A stretch of DNA of 64,000 bases from Luteimonas arsenica (GTDB lineage Bacteria > Pseudomonadota > Gammaproteobacteria > Xanthomonadales > Xanthomonadaceae). Each line of letters starts with the position of its first letter. The first letter of the stretch is position 1. The notes beneath the pieces are model-generated. The model was not told where the DNA came from, searched no databases, and was given only the letters and a program-made list of their open reading frames with translations. Positions 46,160 through 55,491 of the stretch are shown here, one piece after another. Location of the stretch: contig NZ_SJRW01000001.1 of assembly GCF_004352825.1 (NCBI RefSeq), positions 1,488,001 through 1,552,000 on the forward strand, in the 5' to 3' direction. A program made the translations under genes and the position numbers.

Positions 46160-47158
46160 ATGAACCCGACGCCCGACGAATCCCGCATCCGCGACCAGCT
46201 CGACCGCCTTGGTGCCCTGCGCGCCGCCATCGCCCGCGCCGTGGTCGGGCAGGAGGCCGTGGTCGAGCAGATGCTCGTCGCCCTGCTTGCCGGCGGCCAC
46301 TGCCTGCTCGAGGGCGTGCCCGGACTCGGCAAGACCCTGCTGGTGCGATCGCTCGGGCAGGCGCTGGACCTCGGCTTCCGCCGCATCCAGTTCACGCCCG
46401 ACCTGATGCCCAGCGACATCCTCGGCACCGAGATCCTGGAGGAGGACCACGGCACCGGCCGTCGCAGCTTCAAGTTCCAGCGCGGCCCGGTGTTCACCCA
46501 CCTGCTGCTGGCCGACGAACTCAACCGCACGCCGCCGCGCACCCAGGCGGCGCTGCTGGAGGCGATGCAGGAACGCACCGTGAGCTACGCCGGCACGACC
46601 CATGCCCTGCCCTCGCCGTTCTTCGTGCTCGCCACCCAGAACCCGCTGGAGCAGGCCGGCACCTACCCGCTGCCGGAGGCCCAGCTCGACCGCTTCCTGC
46701 TGCACGTGCGGGTGGAGTACCCGGACGAGGCCGAGGAGCGCGAGATCCTGCTGCAGACCACCGGCAGCGGCACCGCCGAAGTCCCGAAGGTGATGGACGG
46801 CGACGAAGTGCTGGCGCTGCAGGCGCTGGTGCGCGAGGTGCACCTGGGCGAGGACCTGCTGGCCTGGATCACGCGCCTGGTGCGGGCCAGCCGCCCCGGC
46901 CCCGATGCGCCGCAGGCGGTGCGCGACTGGGTGCGCTGGGGCGCAGGTCCGCGCGCCGGACAGTCGCTGGTGCTGGCGGCGAAGGCGCGCGCGCTGCTGC
47001 ACGGCCGCTATGCCGCCACCCGCGAGGACGTGCACGCCCTGGCCGCACCGGTGATGCGCCACCGCCTGCTGCTGTCGTTCGCCGCCGAAGCCGAGCAGAA
47101 GGACGCCGACGACGTAGTCGCCGCCCTGCTGCGCGCCGTGCCCGCACCCGCCGCCTGA
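46160..47158 (+). CDS. MoxR-family AAA+ ATPase
   Basis: 332-residue MoxR AAA+ chaperone-like ATPase. Walker A is EGVPGLGKTLLVRSLG and Walker B LLLADELNRTPPRTQAALLEAMQE. Sensor 1 is VLATQNPLEQAGTYPLPEAQLDRFLLHVRVEYPD, and the C-terminal lid (AAPVMRHRLLLSFAAEAE) is present. MoxR proteins work with von Willebrand-factor-A proteins to insert cofactors or mature complexes; the next genes encode those partners. ATG 46160 is the obvious start, with no clear Shine-Dalgarno. It lies 13 bp before the DUF58 gene. Confidence 0.95.
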   Translation: MNPTPDESRIRDQLDRLGALRAAIARAVVGQEAVVEQMLVALLAGGHCLLEGVPGLGKTLLVRSLGQALDLGFRRIQFTPDLMPSDILGTEILEEDHGTGRRSFKFQRGPVFTHLLLADELNRTPPRTQAALLEAMQERTVSYAGTTHALPSPFFVLATQNPLEQAGTYPLPEAQLDRFLLHVRVEYPDEAEEREILLQTTGSGTAEVPKVMDGDEVLALQALVREVHLGEDLLAWITRLVRASRPGPDAPQAVRDWVRWGAGPRAGQSLVLAAKARALLHGRYAATREDVHALAAPVMRHRLLLSFAAEAEQKDADDVVAALLRAVPAPAA

Positions 47159-47171
47159 GCGCCGCGGCGCG

Positions 47172-48077
47172 ATGTCCGCCCCCGGATTCCTGCCGGCCGA
47201 GGTCCGCGCGAGGCTGCGCCGGATCGCGCTGGTGCCGCGCCTGGCCAGCGGCGACCGCGGCTTCGGCCTGCATGCCAGCCGCAGCCGCGGCGCCGGCATG
47301 GAGTTCGCGCAGTACCGGCCCTATGAGCCCGGCGACGAACTGCGCCAGGTCGACTGGAAGCTCTACGCGCGATCGGACCGCTACTACGTCCGCGAGGCCG
47401 AGCGAGACAGTCCGCTGACCGCCTGGATCGTGGTCGATGCCAGCGTCTCGATGGCGCAGGCCGACGGTGCGCGGCCCGACTGGTCACGCCTGGACGCGGC
47501 GCGCAGGCTGGCGGCGGCGACGATCGAGGTGCTGTTGCGCCAGGGCGACCGCTTCGGCCTGGCGGTGGTGAACGGCGACGGCCTGTCGCTGCAGGCCGCT
47601 TCGGCGGGACCACGCCATCGCGACCGCTGCCTGCTCGCGCTCGACGGCGTGCGCGCCCGGGGCGGCTGGCCGACCGAAACCGCGCTTGCGCCGCTGCACG
47701 AGCGCATCGCCCCGCTCGACCTCGTACTGCTGCTCGGCGATGGCTTCGACGAGACCCCGCTGCGCCTGGCCGAGCGCCTGGCCGCTGCGCGCCGCGAAGT
47801 GCTGGCGATCCGCATCCTCACCGTGGAGGAGCGTGATTTCCCCTTCGAAGGCGGTCATCTTTTCCGCGACATCGAGGGCGATATCGAGCTTCGCGGCGAC
47901 GGCGCGGCGATGCGCGACGGCTTTCTGGAGCGCTTCGGTGCCGCGCGACGCGCACAGGCCGCGCGCCTGGCCGCGGCCGGCATCCGCCAGGTCGAATACG
48001 TGCTCGACGAATCGCTCGACCTGCCGCTGCGGCGCCTGTTCGCCACCGATCCGCGCGCGGAGGCCGGTGCGCCGTGA
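47172..48077 (+). CDS. DUF58 (VWA-like) protein
   Basis: 301-residue DUF58 protein, partner of MoxR ATPases. The DUF58 signature is GMEFAQYRPYEPGDELRQVDWKLYARSDRYYVREAERD, followed by a VWA-like region with a degenerate metal-site motif (VVDASVSMAQADG) and LVLLLGDGFDETPLRLAERLAAARREVLAIRIL. It has no transmembrane segment, unlike many DUF58 proteins. It ends in GTGA overlap with the next gene. In MoxR systems such proteins bridge the ATPase to membrane Bat proteins; this role is inferred by family. Confidence 0.92.
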   Translation: MSAPGFLPAEVRARLRRIALVPRLASGDRGFGLHASRSRGAGMEFAQYRPYEPGDELRQVDWKLYARSDRYYVREAERDSPLTAWIVVDASVSMAQADGARPDWSRLDAARRLAAATIEVLLRQGDRFGLAVVNGDGLSLQAASAGPRHRDRCLLALDGVRARGGWPTETALAPLHERIAPLDLVLLLGDGFDETPLRLAERLAAARREVLAIRILTVEERDFPFEGGHLFRDIEGDIELRGDGAAMRDGFLERFGAARRAQAARLAAAGIRQVEYVLDESLDLPLRRLFATDPRAEAGAP

Positions 48078-49369
48078 TCCCGACGCTGCTGCTGCCCGCG
48101 GGACTCGTCGCGCTCGCTGCGCTGGCATTGCCGCTGCTGCTGCACCTCGCGCGGCGCGAAGATCGCCGGCCGGTCGACTTCGCCGCACTGCGCTGGCTGT
48201 CGCCGCGGGCGCGGCCGCGGCGCAGCGTGCGCTTCGAGGAATGGCTGCTGCTGGCGCTGCGCCTGCTGCTCATCACTCTGCTGGCGCTGCTGCTGGCGCG
48301 ACCGGTGCTGCCTGTCGAGAAGGACGGCAAGCCGTGGATCGTGGCGATGCCCGCGGTCGGTGCGGAGGCGTTGCGCGAAGCCGCCTGGCCCGCAGCCGGC
48401 GACGCCGGCGCAGCCGTAGCGGGTGGCCACACGCTTGATTCGGAGAGCGATGTGGTCGAACGGCGCTGGCTCACCGCGGACTTCCCGTCGCTGGGCGAAG
48501 CGCCGCCGCCCACCGCTCCGCAGCCGGCCATCAGCCTCCTGCGCGAACTCGACATGCGCCTGCCCGCGGGCACACCGCTGGTGGTGCTGGTGCCACCGGT
48601 GCTCGACGGCGTCGACGCCGAACGCCCGCAACTGTCGCGGCCCGTGGAGTGGCGGGTGCTCGACGCGAGCCCGGCTTCGCCTGCCGGCGGCGGTGGCAGT
48701 GACGCCACCGCGGCAGCGGGAGTCACCGCCCGCGATTCCGCTTTGCCTCCCCCACACCTGGTCATCGAGGACGCCGGACAGGAGGCCGGCGCGCGCTACC
48801 TGCGCGCCCTCTCGGCCGCGTGGCGGACTGCGGCCGTGGACGAAGATGAGGATGGCAGTGGCGACGCGAGCTCCGCCGCGCAGGCGAGCGCGGCCGAGAG
48901 CCCTGCGACCGGCGCACTGGAAGTACGCAGTTGGCTGACGGCGGGGCAACTGCCGCCCGAAGCGCTGGCCTGGATCGAAGCCGGCGGCACCGCCCTGCTC
49001 GCCCACGACGTTCGCCTGCCCGCAGTGGAAGCCGCGCCTGTCCTCTGGAGCGACGACGAAGGACGACCGCTGCTACGCGGCACCGCGCTGGGTGGCGGCC
49101 GGGTGCTGCAGTGGACCCGGCCCCTGGACCCGGAAGCCATGCCGGTCCTGCTGGAAGCCGACTTTCCCCGACGCCTGCTCGCCGTGCTGCAGCCGCCACC
49201 ATCGCCCGCACGCGTGCAGGCGGACGCACATGTCCCGCAGGTCGGGAACGTCGGCCCCTGGCCACAGTCGCTGCGCGAACTGTCCCCCTGGCTGGCGCTG
49301 GCCATCGCCCTGCTGTTCCTCGTCGAGCGCTGGCTCGCAGCCGGCCCGCGCAGGGAGCGCGCGCCATGA
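48074..49369 (+). CDS. BatA-like membrane protein
   Basis: 431-residue membrane protein with the aerotolerance-regulator (BatA) N-terminus. TM1 (5-24, LLLPAGLVALAALALPLLLH), then HLARREDRRPVDFAALRWL and TM2 (57-77, EEWLLLALRLLLITLLALLLARPVLP). A large periplasmic region (80-400) follows, including GTALGGGRVLQWTRPLD, and then a C-terminal TM (about 408-423). GTG start overlaps the DUF58 stop; its own stop overlaps the next ATG (ATGA). The DASPASPAGGGGSDATAAAG stretch is a flexible linker. Bat proteins in other phyla form MoxR-linked envelope complexes; direct function unknown. Confidence 0.87.
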   Translation: MIPTLLLPAGLVALAALALPLLLHLARREDRRPVDFAALRWLSPRARPRRSVRFEEWLLLALRLLLITLLALLLARPVLPVEKDGKPWIVAMPAVGAEALREAAWPAAGDAGAAVAGGHTLDSESDVVERRWLTADFPSLGEAPPPTAPQPAISLLRELDMRLPAGTPLVVLVPPVLDGVDAERPQLSRPVEWRVLDASPASPAGGGGSDATAAAGVTARDSALPPPHLVIEDAGQEAGARYLRALSAAWRTAAVDEDEDGSGDASSAAQASAAESPATGALEVRSWLTAGQLPPEALAWIEAGGTALLAHDVRLPAVEAAPVLWSDDEGRPLLRGTALGGGRVLQWTRPLDPEAMPVLLEADFPRRLLAVLQPPPSPARVQADAHVPQVGNVGPWPQSLRELSPWLALAIALLFLVERWLAAGPRRERAP

Positions 49370-51666
49370 GCCGCGATCCCTTCGAGCGCCTGCTGCTGGC
49401 CGCACGGCACCGGCGCGTCGCGCTCACGCTGGCGCTGGCACTGCCCTGGGTCGTGGCCCTGGCCGTGACTGCATGGCGCGCGGGCGGCGGAAGCACGGTC
49501 GCCGCCGCGGGCGTTGCGATCATGGCGGTTGTCGCCGCCCTCGCAATGGCCTGGCTGGCCACGCGCAGGCTCGACCGCGGCTGGCTGCAGCGTCACCTCG
49601 ACGCCCGCCATCCGCAGCTCGAAGACAGCAGCGCCCTGCTCGCCGCCGAGCCGTCCGGGCTGCCGCCGCTGGTGCGCCTGCAGCGCGAGCGCGTGCTGCA
49701 GCGCCTGCCTTTGCCGGATGCCTCCGGCGTGCGCGCGCCCTGGCCACGCGCGGCCATCGCGGCCTGCGCCACGGCCGCCGCCGTGGCCGTCGCGACGGCG
49801 CTGCTCTGGCCTGCCGCGCCATCCACGACGCCGGCCGCGGACGAGCGCGACGGCGCGCCCGCAGGCACGGCCGCCGCCGACGCCATCCAACTCGTCGAAC
49901 GCAGCCTCACGATCACCCCGCCCGCCTACACCGGCCTGCCCGCCCGCAGCGACGAGGCCCTGGACGCGAAGGTTCCCGAAGGCGCGAAGCTCGCCTGGAC
50001 GCTGCGCTTCGACCCCGCACCCGATGCCGTGGCCCTGGAGTTCATCGACGGCCGGCGGATCGAACTGCAGCGCGATGGCGCGCAGTGGCGCGCCTCAGAC
50101 GTGGCCAAGGCTTCCGGCCTGTACCGCATCGCCGTCGATGCCGCCCTGCCCTGGCGGGACGACGCCCTGCGCCGCATCGACGTCGTCCGCGACCGCCCGC
50201 CTTCGATCCGGGTCACCGCGCCGGCGCAGAACCTCAGCCTGCGCACGCCCGGGCAGCGGCGCTGGGCGCTGGCCTTCGAGGCCGAGGACGACCACGGCAT
50301 CAGTGCGACCGCCGAGATGCACCTGACCATGACCGAGGGCAGCGGCGAGAACATCGGCTTCCGCGACGAGGTCCGCCACATCAGCGGCAAGGGCGACCGG
50401 CGCACGAAGCGTTTCGCCTACCCACTCGACCTCGATGGACTCGGCCTGTCCGAAGGCGACGACCTGATCGTGCACTTCGTGGTCCGCGACAACCGCGCCG
50501 GCGGCGCGCAGTCCACGCGCAGCGCCAGCCACATCCTGCGCTGGCCACCACCACAGGCGCGCGAAGACAGCGGCATGGACGGCGTGCTGCAGAAGGTGCT
50601 GCCGGCTTACTTCAGCAGCCAGCGCCAGATCATCATCGACGCCGAGGCGCTGATCGCCGAACGCTCGCGGCTGCAGGAGGAAACCTTCGCCACGCGCTCG
50701 GACGCGATCGGCGTGGACCAGCGCCTGCTGCGCCTTCGCTATGGACAGTTCCTGGGCGAGGAAAGCGAGGGTGCACCGTCGCTCCCGGTCGCGAGGCACA
50801 GCGATGCCGACGACCTGCCTCCGCCCCCCATCCTGCTGCCGACCAACGACGCCGAGGACGAGGCCGAGGCCTGGCGCGACATGGTGGCCGTCCAACAGCA
50901 CGACGGGCATGAACACGTCGACGACGACAACGACGACAGCCACGGGCCCGGCCGTCCTGCCGGCGACGCTTCGACGCATGAAGCACACGAGCACTCGGCC
51001 AGCGATGCCGAAGAGCCCGGCCGCAGCGGCTTCGGCAACGCCGGCAACGTGCTGGAAGAATTCGGCCACGTCCACGACATCCCCGAGGCCGCGACCCTGC
51101 TCGACCCCAGGACGCGCACCCTACTGCGCCGCGCGCTGGGCGAAATGTGGCAATCCGAACTCGCCCTGCGCCAGGCGCGCCCGCAGGACGCCTTGCCGCC
51201 CGCCAACCGCGCCCTGGCCCTGGTCAAGGAGATCCAGCAGGCCGACCGCATCCACCTCGCGCGCACCGGTTCGGACCTGCCGCCGGTGGACTTCAGCCGC
51301 CGCCTGGGCGGCAAGCGCGAAGGCATCGCCAGCCGGCGCGCCCCGGTCGCACCGGGCGAACTCGACGAAGACGTCCCCGCCGCGCTCTGGCGCGCGCTGG
51401 CCGCGCCGGACAGCGAAGACATCGATCTGGCCGTGCTGCAATCGTGGCTGGCGGCCAACGACGACCGCAGCAGCGACCCGCTGGCGGTGATGGCCGCGGT
51501 CGATGCCGTCCAGCGCGACCCCGGCTGCGAGGCCTGCCGCAGGCGCCTGCGTGCCCTGCTCTGGCCGCTGGCCACGCCGCCGCCCGCGGCACCGCGCCTG
51601 CGCCCGGAGTCCGACGCGGCAGGCAGGGCCTATCTCGACGCCCTGCGCGGGGAGGCCGGCGAATGA
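49366..51666 (+). CDS. Large DUF4175-like membrane protein with His/Asp-rich linker
   Basis: 766-residue protein; I recognise only a resemblance to the DUF4175 proteins of MoxR/Bat clusters. Three N-terminal transmembrane segments are visible (19-38, 44-64, 129-149). A periplasmic part follows (ITPPAYTGLPARSDEALDA, DRPPSIRVTAPAQNLSL, EAEDDHGISATAEMHL), which resembles extracellular beta domains. Residues about 511-555 form a His/Asp/Glu-rich linker (HDGHEHVDDDNDDSHG, HEAHEHSASDAEE) that could bind metal. The C-terminal part is helical, with a CEAC pair near residue 725. ATG 49366 overlaps the upstream stop (ATGA) and the gene overlaps the next likewise. Confidence 0.82.
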   Translation: MSRDPFERLLLAARHRRVALTLALALPWVVALAVTAWRAGGGSTVAAAGVAIMAVVAALAMAWLATRRLDRGWLQRHLDARHPQLEDSSALLAAEPSGLPPLVRLQRERVLQRLPLPDASGVRAPWPRAAIAACATAAAVAVATALLWPAAPSTTPAADERDGAPAGTAAADAIQLVERSLTITPPAYTGLPARSDEALDAKVPEGAKLAWTLRFDPAPDAVALEFIDGRRIELQRDGAQWRASDVAKASGLYRIAVDAALPWRDDALRRIDVVRDRPPSIRVTAPAQNLSLRTPGQRRWALAFEAEDDHGISATAEMHLTMTEGSGENIGFRDEVRHISGKGDRRTKRFAYPLDLDGLGLSEGDDLIVHFVVRDNRAGGAQSTRSASHILRWPPPQAREDSGMDGVLQKVLPAYFSSQRQIIIDAEALIAERSRLQEETFATRSDAIGVDQRLLRLRYGQFLGEESEGAPSLPVARHSDADDLPPPPILLPTNDAEDEAEAWRDMVAVQQHDGHEHVDDDNDDSHGPGRPAGDASTHEAHEHSASDAEEPGRSGFGNAGNVLEEFGHVHDIPEAATLLDPRTRTLLRRALGEMWQSELALRQARPQDALPPANRALALVKEIQQADRIHLARTGSDLPPVDFSRRLGGKREGIASRRAPVAPGELDEDVPAALWRALAAPDSEDIDLAVLQSWLAANDDRSSDPLAVMAAVDAVQRDPGCEACRRRLRALLWPLATPPPAAPRLRPESDAAGRAYLDALRGEAGE

Positions 51667-53552
51667 GCATGGCCGTCACTGTCGCGACCCTCCTGGCGCT
51701 GGCGGTGCTGGCGGGCTCGCTGCGCCAGATCCTGCGCTGGCGACGCATGCCTGCGCAGGCACGACCGGCCTCGTGGCGCATGGCATGCATGCTCGTGCTG
51801 CAGTTCGCCGGCGCGGCGCTCCTGTACATGACCCTGTTCCCACCGGCGGCTTCGATCGATCCGGCCCGGATGGTGGTCATGACCGCCGGCACCGACGCTG
51901 CCGGGGCACGCGCAGCCGGAGGCGGCAATGCGATCCTGGTCGCCTTGCCGGAAGCCGACGCCACAGCAGTGCGCGACGCCGAAGCCCGACGCATGCCCGA
52001 CCTCGCCACCGCGCTGCGCATGCATCCGCAGGCCCGCAGCCTGCAGGTGCTCGGCGCCGGACTGGAAGCGCGAGACCTCGGTGCTGCACAGGACCTGTCC
52101 ATCGAATTCAGGCCGCCGCCGCTGCCGAACGGGCTCGTCGAACTGCAGGCACCGCCGCGCGTGGTCAGCGGCGGCATGCTCCGCGTCTCCGGCCGCATGA
52201 ACGACGTCGCCGACGGCCGCGTGGAGCTGCTCGATCCCGCCGGCAACGTCCAGGATCGCGCCAGCCTCGACAACGAAGGCCGCTTCCTGCTGCAGGCGCC
52301 CGTGCGCGCATCCGGCCCCGCCATCTACCGGCTGCGTGTGGCTGGAGATGCAGGATCCGGAGTCGAGGTTCCTGTCGATGCCGGGCCCGGCGCCGGCACG
52401 CGCCTGCTGCTGCTCGCCGGCGCACCCAACCCGGAGATCAAGTACCTGCGCCGCTGGGCCAGTGACGCCGGTCTTTCGCTGCACAGCCACATGGCGCTGG
52501 GGGGCGGCGTCAGCCTGGGGGACGGCGCGGTCGCATTCGATCCGAAGACGCTGTCGGACTTCGACCTCGCCATCGTCGACGAGCGCGCCTGGGCCGACCT
52601 CGGTGCTAACGCGCGCAGCGCCCTGCTCGCCGCCGTCGACGACGGCCTCGGCCTGATGCTGCGGATCAGCGGAAAGCCGGATGCCGCCACGCGCGAGGCG
52701 ATGCGGCAGCTCGGCTTCCGCCTCGGCGACGCCGATCCGGCACTCGACAGGAACGTGATCCTGGATGCGGTCGCCACCGTTGACCGAAGCGCCGCACCTG
52801 CGGAAGCCGCCGTATCCGCATCCGCCGAAGCTGACGCTGACGCAAGCCCGACGCCCCCGCTCGCGCGCCAGCCACATCCGATCCTCGCACCTGATTCGCT
52901 GCCACTGCTCACGGACGCCTCGGGCGCGGTGCTTGCACGCTGGCGCCCGTCCGGACTCGGCCGCATCGCGGTATGGAACATCGACCAGAGCTTCCGCCTG
53001 GTCCTGGGCGGCCACGGCCAGCGGCACGCCCGCCTGTGGGCCGATGCCACCGGAACCCTGGCCCGCCCGCGTGCTGCCGCGCAGCCGCGCTTCGACGGCA
53101 TCGCACGCCATGGCCAGCGGGCGGTGCTGTGCGACTTCGTGCCCGGGACGCCTCTTGTCGCCGCGGACGGCACGCGCCTGCATCCGCTAGCCGATCCCGC
53201 AGCAACAGGGTGCGCAGCCGTCTGGCCCGCGCGCAATGGCTGGCATCGCCTGGGCGACGGTGAAGGCGCGCCCATGCTTTACGTGCGTCCGGCCGACGCG
53301 CTGCCGGGCCTCGTCGCGCGGGAACGTCGCGACGCCACGCTGCGACTTTCCGCCGGCAGCACGGAACGCCGCAGCGAAGGCGCGGACGGCATCGCGCCAC
53401 TTCCGGTCGCGGACGCCGCGCCGATCAACGACGTCGCCGCCCGGACCGCTCCGCGCTGGCCCTGGTTCATCGCCTGGCTGCTCGCCTCCGGCCTGCTGTG
53501 GTGGCTGGAACGCGGCGGCCGACGCATCGGCGACACACCGGCTCGGGTATAA
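51663..53552 (+). CDS. Large membrane protein of the MoxR/Bat cluster
   Basis: 629-residue membrane protein not recognised as a named family. Two N-terminal transmembrane segments (about 4-20, 37-55), a long periplasmic region and a C-terminal TM (WPWFIAWLLASGLLWWLERG, about 599-617), a topology shared with BatA-type and glutamine-amidotransferase-like proteins of these clusters. A carboxypeptidase-regulatory-like beta segment is suggested by PPRVVSGGMLRVSGRMNDVADGRVELLDPAGNVQDRASLDNEGRFLLQAP. The stretch GPGAGTRLLLLAGAPNPEIKYLRRWASDAGLSL looks like the start of an amidotransferase-like fold. ATG 51663 overlaps the previous stop. It is the last gene of the tightly overlapped set; 27 bp precede the next. 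Confidence 0.8.
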   Translation: MSMAVTVATLLALAVLAGSLRQILRWRRMPAQARPASWRMACMLVLQFAGAALLYMTLFPPAASIDPARMVVMTAGTDAAGARAAGGGNAILVALPEADATAVRDAEARRMPDLATALRMHPQARSLQVLGAGLEARDLGAAQDLSIEFRPPPLPNGLVELQAPPRVVSGGMLRVSGRMNDVADGRVELLDPAGNVQDRASLDNEGRFLLQAPVRASGPAIYRLRVAGDAGSGVEVPVDAGPGAGTRLLLLAGAPNPEIKYLRRWASDAGLSLHSHMALGGGVSLGDGAVAFDPKTLSDFDLAIVDERAWADLGANARSALLAAVDDGLGLMLRISGKPDAATREAMRQLGFRLGDADPALDRNVILDAVATVDRSAAPAEAAVSASAEADADASPTPPLARQPHPILAPDSLPLLTDASGAVLARWRPSGLGRIAVWNIDQSFRLVLGGHGQRHARLWADATGTLARPRAAAQPRFDGIARHGQRAVLCDFVPGTPLVAADGTRLHPLADPAATGCAAVWPARNGWHRLGDGEGAPMLYVRPADALPGLVARERRDATLRLSAGSTERRSEGADGIAPLPVADAAPINDVAARTAPRWPWFIAWLLASGLLWWLERGGRRIGDTPARV

Positions 53553-53579
53553 GAAGCACAGCCAAGGACAGGACACCGC

Positions 53580-55484
53580 ATGCCTTTCGACCGCGTATTC
53601 ATCACCGCCACCGGCGCCCACTACCCCGGCCCCGCGATCGACAACGACCACATCGACCGCTACATCGAACCGCTCAACGCGCTGTCGCCGCGCATCCGCC
53701 GCCGCATCCTCGGCGAGAACGGCATCCTCACCCGGCACTACGCCATCGACGAACACGGGGAGACCCGTGCCGGCTGCGCCCGGCTCGCCGCCGAGGCCGT
53801 GCGTGCCTGCATCGGCGAAGCGGGCTTCGACGGCATCGGCCTGCTGGCCGCGGCCACCTCGGCCGGCGACCTGATCCTTCCCGGCTTCGGCAACCAGGTG
53901 CAGGCCGAGCTGCGTGCGCCGTCGATGACGGTCGCCAGCCACCACGGCGTCTGCGCCTCGGGCATGGGCGCGCTGCAGCACGCGGCGCTGGCGGTGGAGC
54001 ATGGCGCCGTGGAAGGCGATGCCGTCGTGGTCGCGGCAGAGTTCGTCTCGCGCCTGTTCAAGCGCTCGCGCTTCGGCCCGGTGGGCTACAACGCCGACTT
54101 CGACGCCCACTTCCTGCGCTGGATGCTGTCCGACGGCGCCGGCGCGTGGCGGCTGTCGTCGCGGCCCGCCGCCAGCGGCGTCTCGCTGCGCCTGCGCGCC
54201 CTGCACCTGCGCTCGTTCTCCGGCGAGTTGCCGCTGTGCATGCAGGCCGGGCTCTCGCCCGAAGGCCGACACTGGGGCGACTACCCGGACTTCACCACCG
54301 CCGACGCCGCCGGCGCGATGCTCCTGCGCCAGGACATCCGCCTGTTGCCGCAGCTGTTCGACGTGGCCACGCATGAGTACGTCGCGCTTGCCCGCAACGG
54401 CGTCATCAACCCTTCGCGGGTCGACCACTTCCTCTGCCACTACTCCTCGCAGCGCTTCGCGCCCGTGGTCCGCGACTGCCTGCGCATGGCGCAGCTGGAG
54501 ATCCCGGAGGAGCGCTGGTACTCGAACCTCACCGTGCGCGGCAACATGGGCGCGGCCTCGATCTTCAGCATGCTCGACGACTTCATGCGCGAGCGCAGGC
54601 CCTCGCCTGGCGAGCAGGTGCTGCTGTTCGTGCCCGAGTCCGGGCGCTTCAGCGTGGCGTTCGCCGTGCTGGAGGTGGTGGGGCCCGAGGCTGCCGACGA
54701 CGACACTGGCGGCACCGGCACGCGCCTTGAAGCCGGGAATTCGACGCCTATCGGGGCTGTGGGCAGCGCGGCGGTTGCCCTGCCCGAACCGCCACACGCA
54801 CCGGACGACGCCACCCAGCTTCCCGAAACCGCCCGCCTGCTGCGCGAACTCGCCGGCGTCTGGCACGACTACCGCAGCCGCGTCTGGCGCACCCCGCTGG
54901 TGACGAAGATCCTCGACGGCAGCGTCGACCGTGCCGACTACGTCGGCTGGATGGAGCAGTGGGTGCCGCAGGTCCGCCAGGGGAGTCTGTGGATGCGCAA
55001 GGCCGCCGACCACCTCACCCCGCGCTATGCCCCGCTGCGCGAGACCGTGCACCACCACGCCGACGACGAGCAATACGACTACAACGTGCTGTTCGAGGAC
55101 TACCGCACGGCCGGCGGTACCGTCGCCTCGCTGGACGAGCTGCAGCGCAACCCCGGCGGCGAGGCGCTCAACGCCTACCTGCATGCGCGCGCGACACAGC
55201 CCGACGCGATCGGGTTGCTCGGCGCGATGTACATCATCGAGGGCACAGGCCAGCGCATCGTCCCGGCCCTGCTGCCGCTGCTGCGCGCGCGCCTGGGCTG
55301 GCTGGGCCGCAGCTTCCGCTTCCTCGCCTACCACGGCGAGAACGACGCGGCGCACCTGGAGCGCTGGCTGCAGGCGCTGGAGGCGGTGCTGGCCATCGGC
55401 GGGCGCGAGGCGGCGGCGGAAATCCTCGAAGACGCGCGCCACGTCGCGGTACTGTACGCGCGACAGCTCGAGATGATCCGGTGA
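53580..55484 (+). CDS. KAS III-like synthase fused to heme-oxygenase-like domain
   Basis: 634-residue two-domain protein. Residues 1-370 are a beta-ketoacyl-ACP synthase III-type condensing enzyme with a complete catalytic triad: C125 in HHGVCASGMGAL, H287 in DHFLCHYSSQRF and N322 in LTVRGNMGAASIF. A Gly/Asp/Pro linker (about 370-415) leads to residues 420-634, a helical heme-oxygenase/TENA-like domain of the kind that houses diiron oxidases. Candidate ligands are E459, H491-H493, E554 (YIIEGTGQ), H585, D589 and H592. The second domain may oxidise or decarboxylate the thioester product of the first. Substrates unknown. The start 27 bp after the Bat-like gene suggests readthrough; the next gene follows by 7 bp. 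Confidence 0.85.
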   Translation: MPFDRVFITATGAHYPGPAIDNDHIDRYIEPLNALSPRIRRRILGENGILTRHYAIDEHGETRAGCARLAAEAVRACIGEAGFDGIGLLAAATSAGDLILPGFGNQVQAELRAPSMTVASHHGVCASGMGALQHAALAVEHGAVEGDAVVVAAEFVSRLFKRSRFGPVGYNADFDAHFLRWMLSDGAGAWRLSSRPAASGVSLRLRALHLRSFSGELPLCMQAGLSPEGRHWGDYPDFTTADAAGAMLLRQDIRLLPQLFDVATHEYVALARNGVINPSRVDHFLCHYSSQRFAPVVRDCLRMAQLEIPEERWYSNLTVRGNMGAASIFSMLDDFMRERRPSPGEQVLLFVPESGRFSVAFAVLEVVGPEAADDDTGGTGTRLEAGNSTPIGAVGSAAVALPEPPHAPDDATQLPETARLLRELAGVWHDYRSRVWRTPLVTKILDGSVDRADYVGWMEQWVPQVRQGSLWMRKAADHLTPRYAPLRETVHHHADDEQYDYNVLFEDYRTAGGTVASLDELQRNPGGEALNAYLHARATQPDAIGLLGAMYIIEGTGQRIVPALLPLLRARLGWLGRSFRFLAYHGENDAAHLERWLQALEAVLAIGGREAAAEILEDARHVAVLYARQLEMIR

Positions 55485-55491
55485 CGTCCTG

